Shown here: piece after piece, positions 43,731 to 51,986 of the stretch
How the letters are laid out: each line of letters starts with the position of its first letter
How positions within the stretch are numbered: position 1 is the stretch's first letter
Origin: Candidatus Poribacteria bacterium
GTDB lineage: Bacteria > Poribacteria > WGA-4E > WGA-3G
Direction: 5' to 3'
NCBI GenBank assembly: GCA_022823085.1
Contig: JAJDXV010000002.1
Coordinates: 23,666 to 87,665 of the forward strand
Length of the DNA: 64,000 nt
Made by a program: the position numbers and the translations under genes
The notes under the pieces: generated by a model
What the model saw: only the letters and a program-made list of their open reading frames with translations
The model's database searches: none
Told to the model about the DNA's origin: nothing

Positions 43731-43748
43731 TATATGTACGTACATATA
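43731..43748. promoter_or_regulatory. Perfect 18-base palindrome before the RDD-PspA gene
   Basis: TATATGTACGTACATATA reads the same on both strands. It sits 14 bases upstream of the RDD-PspA start (43716), where a dimeric repressor or activator would be expected. Confidence 0.55.
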
Positions 43749-43841
43749 TATGTAGAGTCAGCAAAGGTGAAAAAGGATAGCAAAATAGTGTTTAGAGAAA
43801 GGTGCAAGGCGCAACAACCTCGCACCATGATATTGGGTTCG

Positions 43842-44900
43842 CTACAGTGTTGGTACCGTCACCGCGACTTCGCGTCCACCGGCATTCGAGGAATCGATAA
43901 CGCCTTGGATAATAACGTTCGTGAGCATCACGCCATACGGATCAATCGGTGAAGGTTTCCCCTCACGGACAGCGTCAATAAACGCTGAATCCTCTTCGTG
44001 GAAAACGCTTACGGATTCAAACTTCGTGAACTCTTGATCAAAAATCTCACCGTCTTTATCCCCATAAACGCGGACACCCTCTTGTGGTCCGCGGACTTCG
44101 CCGATACCGAGACGCAGCCCCGCTTTTTTACCGAGGAAAATCGTTCCACCCAGCGAATCCATGTTCATGCACCAGCACGTTTTGAAGACCATGCGTGCAC
44201 CGTTCTCGAAGACCACCCAACCGACACCAAAATCTTCAACTTCGGTCTCTTTAAGCGCGGGGTTCCATGTATTGTGCAGGCTCAGATAGTTGGAAGTAAT
44301 ACCGGAGACCGCAACAGGTTTCGGGTGTCCCATCAGATATAAGGCAGTGTCAAGCGCGTAAACGCCGATGTCTGCCGACGCACCTAAACCGGCAGTCGCT
44401 TTTCGGATGAAACTGCCGCCCGGATTTCCACGCCGCCGATCCGCAACAGTCTCGACGTAATAGATATCACCGAGCGTACCTGCGTCTACAATCTCTTTTG
44501 CCTTAATAACCTGTGGTGAATACCGGAGTTTTAAGCCGACCATCAGAATTTTATCGTTTTCTTTCGCTGCACGCCACATGGACGCTGCAGCATCAAGCGT
44601 CGCCTCCATCGGCTTCTCGCAGAAAACGTGTTTACCGGCGTTCAGCGCAGCGACCGTCGGTGCTGCATGCACACCGGTAGGTGTACAGACGTAGACCGCC
44701 TCGATCTCTTCCATTTTGAGCATTTCGTTGTAGTCGGTGAATGTGCGTTTGATGCCCCACTTCTCTTTTGCGCGTTCGAGGTTCGCAGGAACAAGGTCGG
44801 CAGCAGCAATAATTTCAGCACCTTTAATATCAGCAAGTGTGCCGCAGTGTGCCTGTGCGATACCACCCGCTCCAATCAAACCTAACTTAACTGTTCTCAT
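43842..44900 (-). CDS. Gfo/Idh/MocA family oxidoreductase
   Basis: The 352-residue NAD(P)-dependent oxidoreductase has the nucleotide fold at LGLIGAGGIAQAHCGTL (residues 6-22) and the catalytic-domain start EKPMEATLDAA. Members act on sugars, sugar acids or inositols. The substrate is not known. A GAGGAG site precedes its ATG. The neighbouring zinc dehydrogenase is divergent, and a second Gfo/Idh/MocA gene is at 49161. Confidence 0.92.
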   Translation of the reverse strand: MRTVKLGLIGAGGIAQAHCGTLADIKGAEIIAAADLVPANLERAKEKWGIKRTFTDYNEMLKMEEIEAVYVCTPTGVHAAPTVAALNAGKHVFCEKPMEATLDAAASMWRAAKENDKILMVGLKLRYSPQVIKAKEIVDAGTLGDIYYVETVADRRRGNPGGSFIRKATAGLGASADIGVYALDTALYLMGHPKPVAVSGITSNYLSLHNTWNPALKETEVEDFGVGWVVFENGARMVFKTCWCMNMDSLGGTIFLGKKAGLRLGIGEVRGPQEGVRVYGDKDGEIFDQEFTKFESVSVFHEEDSAFIDAVREGKPSPIDPYGVMLTNVIIQGVIDSSNAGGREVAVTVPTL

Positions 44901-44977
44901 TAAACTCTCCTCATTCTGTTTTGTATGCTTTTGATTTTAATCATTTCTGCTTTGAAAGTCAAGAGATTTTTCTGATA

Positions 44978-45115
44978 TGCAACGTATCAACAACCTCTTC
45001 TGGTAGGAGCGAGTTTTGCTAGCGAGCCTTAGCCGAAAGCTGACGTTGGTAGGAGCGAGTGTTTTTGCTGAAGAAACGCCCCAGCAAAAACGGTGTGTCT
45101 TGTGCTCGCGATAAC
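44978..45115. repeat. Dispersed repeat with GGTAGGAGCGAG modules and a strong hairpin
   Basis: The region holds two copies of GGTAGGAGCGAG (45002-45013 and 45048-45059), the first within an AACCTCTT context also found at 16001-16020. The second is followed by GTTTTTGCTG (45061-45070) pairing with CAGCAAAAAC (45082-45091), a ten-pair stem. A CTCGC complement (45105-45110) follows. No coding potential. It sits in the divergent promoter gap between 44900 and 45181. Confidence 0.6.
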
Positions 45116-45118
45116 CAA

Positions 45119-45147
45119 TTGACACAATTCCGAACCTATGCTATATT
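45119..45147 (+). promoter_or_regulatory. Promoter for the zinc dehydrogenase at 45181
   Basis: TTGACA (45119-45124), a 17-base spacer and TATATT (45142-45147), immediately after the repeat. Confidence 0.75.
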
Positions 45148-45180
45148 TCAAACAGACTACTAACTTGTAAGGAGACAATT

Positions 45181-46206
45181 GTGAAAGCGGCACAATTTTA
45201 CGGTGGAAAAGATATAAGGGTTGAAGTCGTCCCCGACCCGACACCTGAAGAGGGGCAAGTCCTTGTCCAAGTAGAGGCGACTGGCATCTGCGGGAGCGAT
45301 CTGCACGGATATCACCATCAACCAGAAAAACCTTTATCTCCACGCGTCGGCGGACATGAATTAGCAGGTTTCGTTATTGATACAGGTAAGGGTGTTACCG
45401 GGTATGAAAAGGGCGCACGTGTGGCAGTCGAACCGATTATTCCCTGTAATAACTGCCCTGAATGCTATAACGGCTACTACAATATCTGCGGAAATTTACG
45501 ACACGGCGGCGGCGGTTTCGCAGAATTTATGGTCACACAGAACACGAATGTGTATTCACTGCCAGAAAATGTCTCCCTTGAAGGGGGCGTATTAGCAGAG
45601 GTCTACGCAGTCGCTGTCCACGCTGTCAACAGAGCGATGGTCTCACCCGGAGATCGTGTCGCCATTATCGGAAGCGGTCCCGTCGGGTTGACAATTGCAC
45701 AGGTGGCAGATGTCGCAGGCGCGACCTCTATCGCTATGTTAGGGAAACCGGACCCACCCTTACAGATCGCAAACGATGCTGTAGGAGCCGTACCTATCAA
45801 TGTGGATAAGATGGATACTGTAGGGGCAATCATGGACTGGAGCGACGGACGCGGAGCGGATGTCGTCTTTGAAGCGGTCGGCGGCACCGCAAATACGTTG
45901 GAACAGGCGACAGAGATCGCAGCGAAACGCGGGCGCGTCTGTATGGTCGGTGGACATCGGGCACCCCTCACCTTTTCTGAACGGTTCGCACGCAGTCGAG
46001 AGCTCACTGTCATCTGGTCTTTCTGTTACGGGAGACACGGCGGGAGAACGGAATTTCAGATCGCTATAGATTTACTCGCCGCTGGTAAACTTGATCCGAA
46101 CCCACTCATCACACACCGATTCGACTTGGACGATATTGGTGAAGCATTCGCTGTCGCCGCAGGGCGCGACGAACACGGATCCGTCAAAGTTCTCGTCGTC
46201 CCCTAA
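45181..46206 (+). CDS. Zinc-type alcohol dehydrogenase
   Basis: The 341-residue medium-chain dehydrogenase starts with GTG after GGAG. The catalytic zinc site C37 (GICGSD) and GHE are present. The structural zinc set is complete (PCNNCPECYNGYYNIC), unlike the enzyme at 7421. The nucleotide loop is GSGPVGLTIAQ. It is of the threonine/butanediol/sorbitol type; the substrate is unknown. The ThuA-like gene follows on the same strand after about 105 bases. Confidence 0.92.
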   Translation: MKAAQFYGGKDIRVEVVPDPTPEEGQVLVQVEATGICGSDLHGYHHQPEKPLSPRVGGHELAGFVIDTGKGVTGYEKGARVAVEPIIPCNNCPECYNGYYNICGNLRHGGGGFAEFMVTQNTNVYSLPENVSLEGGVLAEVYAVAVHAVNRAMVSPGDRVAIIGSGPVGLTIAQVADVAGATSIAMLGKPDPPLQIANDAVGAVPINVDKMDTVGAIMDWSDGRGADVVFEAVGGTANTLEQATEIAAKRGRVCMVGGHRAPLTFSERFARSRELTVIWSFCYGRHGGRTEFQIAIDLLAAGKLDPNPLITHRFDLDDIGEAFAVAAGRDEHGSVKVLVVP

Positions 46207-46311
46207 TAATGGCCGAACTAAGCAATATCTTGCAGGCGAGGTTTGCAACCGCGCTTGTGGTGTGCTAAAGCATTGATTAAAGGCCACACGGAAAAAACTA
46301 AAGAGGTAAAA

Positions 46312-46947
46312 ATGGAAACTCTTAAATTACTCATATTTGTTGGAACGGAAGGTATCTATCACGATCACGCGGGAAATGGGCAGTTCCTGACATCTATGCT
46401 CAACGATACCGACACCATTGAAGCCGATTTCTCGCAAGACTACGGTATCCTTGCAGACGGACTTGAGAAGTATGACACCGTGCTTTTCTATACAGACGTT
46501 GGGGCACTCACGGAGGCACAAGAGACAGGTTTACTCGACTATATCCGAGCAGGTGGCGGGTTCTTCGGACTACACACCGCAGCAGCTTCGTTCAGGGAGT
46601 CTGAAGGCTACCACGGCATGCTCAACGGGTTCTTCAACGGGCACAGTCCATATATGGACTTCACCGTTAATGTCAGCGATCCCAACCATCCTATCACTGA
46701 GGGATTAGCCGATTTTCAAGCGACAGATGAACTCTACTACCTAAAGCACAATCCCGACGCATCGCACCACCTGATGCAAGCCTACGACGAAACGAAAGAT
46801 GAGACCCACGTCATGGCGTTTCACCACACCTATGGCGACGGCAGAGTCTTCTACTTCGCGCTTGGACATGATATGGCAGTGCTTGAAAATCCAAGTTTTC
46901 AGACGGTTATCCGCCGTGGTGCCCTATGGGCAGGCAATCGACTTTAA
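46312..46947 (+). CDS. ThuA-domain protein
   Basis: The 211-residue protein has the ThuA-like class I glutamine-amidotransferase-like fold: the LDYIRAGGGFFGLHTAAASF region, YHGMLNGFFNGHSP, then EGLADFQATDELYY and HTYGDGRVFYFALGHD. Family members are found with trehalose and other sugar-use genes; the exact reaction is not established. The ATG at 46312 has GAGG upstream; an earlier in-frame ATG lacks support. Confidence 0.88.
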   Translation: METLKLLIFVGTEGIYHDHAGNGQFLTSMLNDTDTIEADFSQDYGILADGLEKYDTVLFYTDVGALTEAQETGLLDYIRAGGGFFGLHTAAASFRESEGYHGMLNGFFNGHSPYMDFTVNVSDPNHPITEGLADFQATDELYYLKHNPDASHHLMQAYDETKDETHVMAFHHTYGDGRVFYFALGHDMAVLENPSFQTVIRRGALWAGNRL

Positions 46948-46978
46948 AACAAAATGGGAAGTTGCTTGGGAGGTTATC

Positions 46979-47170
46979 ATGTTAGTGAAGATACTGTTTG
47001 AAAAACTTGAGTATCGGAGGCTCGAAAAAGCGCGTTTAAAAGGTTTAGCTGAAGGTTTAGCTGAAGGTTTATCCGAAGCAGAGAAAAAACATGCAGAATG
47101 GGTGGAATGGGCTAAAAACGGCCAGGATAAACCGCAACCCAAACCCCCAAAAACCCCAGAGACGGATTAG
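46979..47170 (+). CDS. Small AEG-repeat protein, unknown
   Basis: The 63-residue protein begins at an ATG with GGGAGG seven bases upstream. It is helical, with GLAEGLAEGLSEAEKK in the middle and a Pro-rich tail after NGQDKPQP. It shares the AEG run and NGQ-P tail with the larger protein at 6856. It could be a small regulatory or structural helix, or what remains after loss of a larger domain. Confidence 0.55.
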   Translation: MLVKILFEKLEYRRLEKARLKGLAEGLAEGLSEAEKKHAEWVEWAKNGQDKPQPKPPKTPETD

Positions 47171-47198
47171 TAGTCTGGCACATCTAAACTGATGGACG

Positions 47199-47291
47199 GT
47201 TCGTAGTAGGGCAATTCATTGCCCGTTCTTGACGTGCGATAATGCAGATCGCATTTGGCGAGTACGCCGCAAAATCGCACTACTACGAACA
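47199..47291. repeat. Dispersed repeat with modules B and A, in reversed order
   Basis: GTTCGTAGTA (47200-47209) and TACTACGAAC (47281-47290) are perfect inverted ends. Module B (GTAGTAGGGCAATTCATTG, then CCCGT) is followed by module A (ACGTGCGATAATGCA to AATCGCAC, about 47232-47280). The same two modules appear as A then B in 12375-12552. A further partial B copy lies at 47327-47349. Confidence 0.7.
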
Positions 47292-47380
47292 GGGTTACCT
47301 TTCATTTTAATGTTGACAGATAGATGGTTCGTAGTAGAGCAATTCATTAGGAGGGAACTCTATCCACCCATACATTGGCA

Positions 47381-48709
47381 CTATACCATCTCACGCGCCG
47401 GATAGTGTTGATCCCCCGGCGACACATCCGTCGGATCATTTACCACGGCTGTCTCTGGCGGCACCATAACCTGGTTCTCGCTCACCGGATCATCGGTCTC
47501 TGATCGCCACTGCTCCAAACGCTCGCGCATCTCTACCAAAACCTCCGCGTAATCGGGATCCTCGGCGAGATTGTGTGCCTCCGATGAATCAAATACGACA
47601 TCGTACAACCGCTCCGATTCAACAGGCTGATCCGCCCAACCGTGTTCCAGCATGAAAGTTTTGCTAATACTATCATCGCAATTCGGCAGTGCCCATTGCT
47701 CGGCATCGTCATAACGTCGGATATATTTCCATCGCTGCGTCCGGACAGCGCGCTGCGGTTCATAACAGCAGTGATAGTTGACTTCAGCGAAAATAGCGTC
47801 GCGAACATCGTCCGCCTCGCCGCGAACCAACGGTAAAACAGAAGTCCCTTGCAGCCATGCTGGTGCTTCAATACCTGCCAATTCACAGATCGTAGGGAAC
47901 AGATCCACTTGGCTAACCAAGCCGTCCACGACTTGTCCGCCACTAAAGCTACCAGGCCCGCGGACGATCAACATAACGCCGATACCGTGATCGCTCAGAT
48001 GGCATTTCATGCGTGGGAATGCGAGTCCGTGATCTGTCGTGCATATCACCAGCGTGTTTTCAGCGATTCCGTTTTCTTCGAGCGCGTCAAAAACCACACC
48101 CATCTTTTGATCAAGTGTTCGAGCTGAATCTATGTATTCCGCCATATCCTGTCGCGTTACAGGTGTGTCAGGAAACGGTGCCGGGGGTTTCACATAGCGC
48201 GGATCGGTCTTCGGTTCACCCTCTGGCTGTGGCGCGAATCCTTTCGCGCGGCGATGTGTCTCACCGAAACCGACATCTAAGAAGAACGGCGCATCGTGGT
48301 TCTCGGCGATGAAGTTGCGTGCGCGGACCTCTGCCCCGTCGCGTCCGCTATCTTGCGCTAAGAGCCGTTGGTAGCCGGTCTCTTGAACATCTCGCACCAC
48401 GTGCTGGAACCCAGCCAACGCGGTGACGTACCCGTTACGATTCAGCGTATGCGGTATGAGGTGGTCGGATACAGGCAGGCTCCAGCCGCGGTTCGCCAAT
48501 CCGCCCATACCGCAGCTATGTGCCCACTGTCCCGTGAGAAGGGCAGCGCGCGACGGCGAACAGGTCGGGTTCGCACAAAACGCGTTTCGGAACACCACGC
48601 CTTCTTCGGCAAGTTTCTGTATGTTTGGGGTCGGTATCGCATGTCCATAAGGTTGCACATACCGTCCCGTATCGTGTGAATGAATATAGATTATATTTGG
48701 TTTGTTCAT
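47381..48709 (-). CDS. Sulfatase, formylglycine type
   Basis: The 442-residue sulfatase has the maturation motif C50-S-P-S-R (PTCSPSRAALLTG). The N-terminus reads IIYIHSHDTGRYVQPYG rather than the usual DD pair, so one metal ligand may be changed. CTTDHGLAFP is the second metal site. The upstream sequence is A/T-rich, with no clear ribosome-binding site. It is the fourth sulfatase of the region. Confidence 0.9.
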   Translation of the reverse strand: MNKPNIIYIHSHDTGRYVQPYGHAIPTPNIQKLAEEGVVFRNAFCANPTCSPSRAALLTGQWAHSCGMGGLANRGWSLPVSDHLIPHTLNRNGYVTALAGFQHVVRDVQETGYQRLLAQDSGRDGAEVRARNFIAENHDAPFFLDVGFGETHRRAKGFAPQPEGEPKTDPRYVKPPAPFPDTPVTRQDMAEYIDSARTLDQKMGVVFDALEENGIAENTLVICTTDHGLAFPRMKCHLSDHGIGVMLIVRGPGSFSGGQVVDGLVSQVDLFPTICELAGIEAPAWLQGTSVLPLVRGEADDVRDAIFAEVNYHCCYEPQRAVRTQRWKYIRRYDDAEQWALPNCDDSISKTFMLEHGWADQPVESERLYDVVFDSSEAHNLAEDPDYAEVLVEMRERLEQWRSETDDPVSENQVMVPPETAVVNDPTDVSPGDQHYPAREMV

Positions 48710-48740
48710 ATTTTTATATTTTTAGTAAATGGAAACCGAA

Positions 48741-48971
48741 CTAAGACGACTTCTCCTTGCCTAAGTGTTGTAAGTGGGCCCATGCGGCATCTTCCTCTGG
48801 ACGCAGCCAATGTTCAGCGAGCGCAGCTTCACTTAGCAAGGCAGTTTCAGGGACGTGGAGTTCCTCGCTGAAAATCGTTACGAATGCGCGTGCGGATTTT
48901 GGCAACTGAATCGGTTTGACTAATTTCACATTACCTTGTTCATCAATTGTAGCTTCAACAGTTTTTAACAT
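48741..48971 (-). CDS. Antitoxin-like small protein, no toxin partner
   Basis: The 76-residue protein resembles type II antitoxins of the AbrB-like or DUF104-like sort in its N-terminus (ATIDEQGNVKLVKPIQLP, then AFVTIF) and of a tail class seen with PIN or MazF-like toxins (ALLSEAALAEHWLRPEEDAAWAHL). No toxin gene is adjacent: the neighbours are a sulfatase and a Gfo/Idh/MocA gene. Tandem promoters with a palindrome lie just upstream, as expected of autoregulation. Confidence 0.65.
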   Translation of the reverse strand: MLKTVEATIDEQGNVKLVKPIQLPKSARAFVTIFSEELHVPETALLSEAALAEHWLRPEEDAAWAHLQHLGKEKSS

Positions 48972-49045
48972 GGCTTACCTCATTTTCAATGTGTTCAAAG
49001 TGTGTCAAACAATAATGGTGAATGTGGTGGACAAAGACAACTAAC

Positions 49046-49094
49046 ATTATACAATCAATAGATTGAGTATACAATACAGCTTTAAGAATGTCAA
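49046..49094 (-). promoter_or_regulatory. Two overlapping promoters with an operator-like palindrome
   Basis: On the minus strand, TTGACA (49089-49094), 17 bases, TATACT (49066-49071). A second set, TTGTAT (49069-49074), 17 bases, TATAAT (49046-49051), overlaps it. CAATC-TATT-GATTG between the second pair is a perfect inverted repeat, extended by ATAC and GTAT. The arrangement suits an antitoxin that represses itself. Confidence 0.8.
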
Positions 49095-49160
49095 CAACTT
49101 TTTTAACTTCTGTTTGGAAATTTGTGAGTTTCCAAACGCAACCGTTAAGTGGAATATCAA

Positions 49161-50204
49161 CTAACGCCGCGGTATAGGCGGGTTCGCTTTATAAATCTCC
49201 GTCAACAGATTCATGGCGTGCAGCGACTCTTCTTTGCTGTATTGCGGACACTGATGCAGACCTGCAGCGAGGCAGCGGTGAATCGCTTCGGCTTGATACA
49301 AGAAACCGTGCTGGTTTGGGGAGGCGTGTCGCATACTCACCGTCCTCGGTAACGGATACTCGAAATAGTGTAATGGAGCAGGCGCGTTCTCTGTTCTGTA
49401 CTGAGAAGGCACACCATTCGGTGGTGGTATCCGAATAGAGAGACGCGTCGGACAGTGTGCAGGACGCTCAAGCGTGATACGTCCCTTTGTCCCAACAATT
49501 TCTGTCACCTCTGGCAACTCAGAGTTCCGCGGCGGAAAAGTCAGCACCGCGCACTTATCTTCACCGTATTCCACGATAGCACCGCGCGCATATCTGCCTG
49601 TCGCAACAATCGATGTCGGCACAGCGTCCGCGCCAAAGCCGAGCGGGAGCGCCTGGATCGTATAAATCGGATCAAAAAAATCGGACTGAACGAGGACGAC
49701 TTCGCCAATCGTACCTGCTGCAATCTCAGTTCGAGCGTGTTCTACTGCCGGAAAAAAGCGGGTCCAGACACCATCCTGTAGCATTACGTCTTTCTCTTCG
49801 GCGGCAGCGTACATTTCCAGCGCTTCAGAGATATTCTCAGCAAACGGTTTTTCACACAAAACGTGTTTGCCCGCTGCAATCGCGAGAAGCGTGTGTTCCT
49901 TATGCAATCTATTGATCGTGCCAATATACACAATATCCACATCGTCGGCTGCCACCATTTCCCTGTAATCGCCGTAGGCGGTCGTAACCGCATACCGGTT
50001 TGCAAATTCTTTTGCGCGGTCGATTTCGCGCGCTGCCACAGCGGTTACGGCTGCGCCTTCGCAGGCGTGTAGAGCCTCTACCCACATTCCTGAAATTCTA
50101 CCCGCACCGAGGATACCCCACCGTAGCGGAAAAGCGACATCGGTCGCCTTTGTGAGACCGAGACGAATGTCTAACGGTGTTGAAGGAGATATATTGTTTG
50201 TCAT
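49161..50204 (-). CDS. Gfo/Idh/MocA family oxidoreductase
   Basis: The 347-residue protein has the nucleotide fold RWGILGAGRISGMWVEAL (residues 28-45) and the family's EKPFAENISEALEMY. The start is preceded by about 27 non-conserved residues, so a shorter start is possible. It resembles dimeric dihydrodiol and sugar dehydrogenases. The zinc dehydrogenase at 50253 lies 48 bases upstream on the same strand, so the two may share a transcript. Confidence 0.9.
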   Translation of the reverse strand: MTNNISPSTPLDIRLGLTKATDVAFPLRWGILGAGRISGMWVEALHACEGAAVTAVAAREIDRAKEFANRYAVTTAYGDYREMVAADDVDIVYIGTINRLHKEHTLLAIAAGKHVLCEKPFAENISEALEMYAAAEEKDVMLQDGVWTRFFPAVEHARTEIAAGTIGEVVLVQSDFFDPIYTIQALPLGFGADAVPTSIVATGRYARGAIVEYGEDKCAVLTFPPRNSELPEVTEIVGTKGRITLERPAHCPTRLSIRIPPPNGVPSQYRTENAPAPLHYFEYPLPRTVSMRHASPNQHGFLYQAEAIHRCLAAGLHQCPQYSKEESLHAMNLLTEIYKANPPIPRR

Positions 50205-50252
50205 AAAGATTCACTTCCGTCAAAGCAGGTTAGGTTAATTGGGCATCAATTT

Positions 50253-51269
50253 TTATTCCCAAGGCTCCAAGACAACTTTTCCGCAGTTATTTGTACACTG
50301 CAACCGCCACGCCTCCTGAATCTGGCGCATCGGGAAAGAGTGCGTGATAAATGTATCCAGTTGTGATCTCACTTGTGTAATCATCCGCATCATAGCCGGT
50401 GTGTCTGTGAGGTTATAATGCCGCGTACCGTGTAATGTCAAGCCGTGATTGATAAGAACCCCCCAACTCTTAATTGCCACTTCACGAATTCCGCCGATCA
50501 AGGAGATATGTCCTTTCGGGCGTGATGCGTCAATCAATAATTGGACTGCCGCTGGAGCCGCTGAACACTCCACACCTTTGTCGGTCCCTCTACCATCGGT
50601 CAAATCCAGAATCTGATTAAGAACATCTTCGTCTTCCGGATTAACGACTTCCGCTGCACCGAGTTTTTTCGCGAGGGCTGCACGGTACGGGTGGCTTTCA
50701 ACAGCGATAACGCGCGCACCTCTATACACTGCATTAATCACACCCCCGAGTCCAATCGGTCCCATCCCTGTGATGAGGACGGTATCATGCGCAGTGACGT
50801 TCGTTAGCCGCATGGCATTAAACGTCGATCCGAGTCCACAGCATGCCATTCCAGCGTGATGATAGGAGAGTTCATCTGGAATAGGCACCAGCTGCCAGTC
50901 CTGTTTAAGGATGTACTGCGAAAAAGTCGCCGTCACACCCGTCTGTTCGGGAATATTTGGCGGCTTGTGATCGTTCTGACAGTGTGCATATTCACCCGCT
51001 AAGCAGAGGTAACACGTTCCACAAGGGTAGTGTGGCATCACGACAACGCGGTCGCCTACCTTCACAGTGCTCTCTTGGGCAACTTCCACCACTTCACCAG
51101 CGGCTTCGTGTCCGAAACTGTCGCTCTCACCTCCATTTTTGAAACTTTTGTATTCCGTACACATAGGGGCAGAATGAATTTTAACGACAGCGAATTTACC
51201 CTTAGCAACCGGGTCCGGTTTGTCAATTAAACCGGCACTTTCGAGCCCGAATTTTGCAACGACTTTCAT
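50253..51269 (-). CDS. Zinc-type alcohol dehydrogenase
   Basis: The 338-residue medium-chain dehydrogenase has catalytic site residues in APMCTEYKSF and FGHEAAGEV, a complete structural zinc set (PHYPCGTCYLCLAGEYAHC) and the nucleotide loop GMGPIGLGG. It probably acts with the downstream Gfo/Idh/MocA enzyme on the same substrate route. An AGGAGA site precedes the ATG. Confidence 0.92.
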   Translation of the reverse strand: MKVVAKFGLESAGLIDKPDPVAKGKFAVVKIHSAPMCTEYKSFKNGGESDSFGHEAAGEVVEVAQESTVKVGDRVVVMPHYPCGTCYLCLAGEYAHCQNDHKPPNIPEQTGVTATFSQYILKQDWQLVPIPDELSYHHAGMACCGLGSTFNAMRLTNVTAHDTVLITGMGPIGLGGVINAVYRGARVIAVESHPYRAALAKKLGAAEVVNPEDEDVLNQILDLTDGRGTDKGVECSAAPAAVQLLIDASRPKGHISLIGGIREVAIKSWGVLINHGLTLHGTRHYNLTDTPAMMRMITQVRSQLDTFITHSFPMRQIQEAWRLQCTNNCGKVVLEPWE

Positions 51270-51288
51270 TCAAATCTCCTCTGATAGA

Positions 51289-51663
51289 TCAAAAGGGTGA
51301 TCCGTGTTTATGGAAACCGTTGGCGACAGCCAATACAACTAACGCAACCATCGCCAAACCGAAAAGTCCGATAGCAACGTAAAGATCGAGGTTCCCTTGG
51401 AAGGCGAAACTCTTTTCTAAACGTTGGTTTCCGGATTGCTGCACCTTTTTTGTGAGTACCTGCTTATCGTGAGCCGTCAGTTTCTGTGCACCCGGAGATG
51501 CAAGTACCGATCGTTGGACCAGAAACTGTTGAATCCGCCAGGATCGCCACTTCCGCAACAAGAATCGGGACAAAATAATCGCGCCAGTGGTCGCAAATAG
51601 AACCGTTGCTCCGATACACCAATCTGTCAAAGGAAGATGCCAAGGTAGATGATTACCGTCCAT
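51289..51663 (-). CDS. Two-span membrane protein, unknown
   Basis: The 124-residue protein has spans near 16-36 and 94-114, with a basic cytoplasmic loop between them (RKWRSWRIQQFLVQR). The family is not recognised. It reads toward the zinc dehydrogenase at 50253 with only 19 bases between them. Confidence 0.6.
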   Translation of the reverse strand: MDGNHLPWHLPLTDWCIGATVLFATTGAIILSRFLLRKWRSWRIQQFLVQRSVLASPGAQKLTAHDKQVLTKKVQQSGNQRLEKSFAFQGNLDLYVAIGLFGLAMVALVVLAVANGFHKHGSPF

Positions 51664-51986
51664 TGTTTTTTCCTTCCTAATTATGTTATGAGAGACTAAG
51701 GTTTCTGGGGAGGTAAGTTGACCTACTATGAAATTATAGCAAATTTCGAGATGAAAATCTAATTAAACTTGAGGGCATCTCACAAATACGATTTTGTTGA
51801 ATCTGATTTCATCGAAAAGGTGTGTTCATTGCCAGAGTCCTGCCGGTTGTGAGGAGAACCGCACGTCTCTGGATGCGCTGCAAAATTTACTTGACGCTAC
51901 CGAAATCTCGTGATAAATTAGTCTTCCCTACGAAGTGTAGAGATCCCTGAATTTAGGAGGCAGCAAGCTGCAGAAAAAATAAGATT
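51664..51986. other. Divergent intergenic region with a promoter and a leader hairpin
   Basis: The 323-base gap has a promoter at 51891-51919 (TTGACG, 17 bases, TAAATT). AGGAGG at 51955-51960 is separated from the ATG at 51987 by a GCAGC-AA-GCTGC hairpin that begins in its last G, so the effective spacing is shortened by folding. The left half holds no recognisable gene or repeat. Confidence 0.5.
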
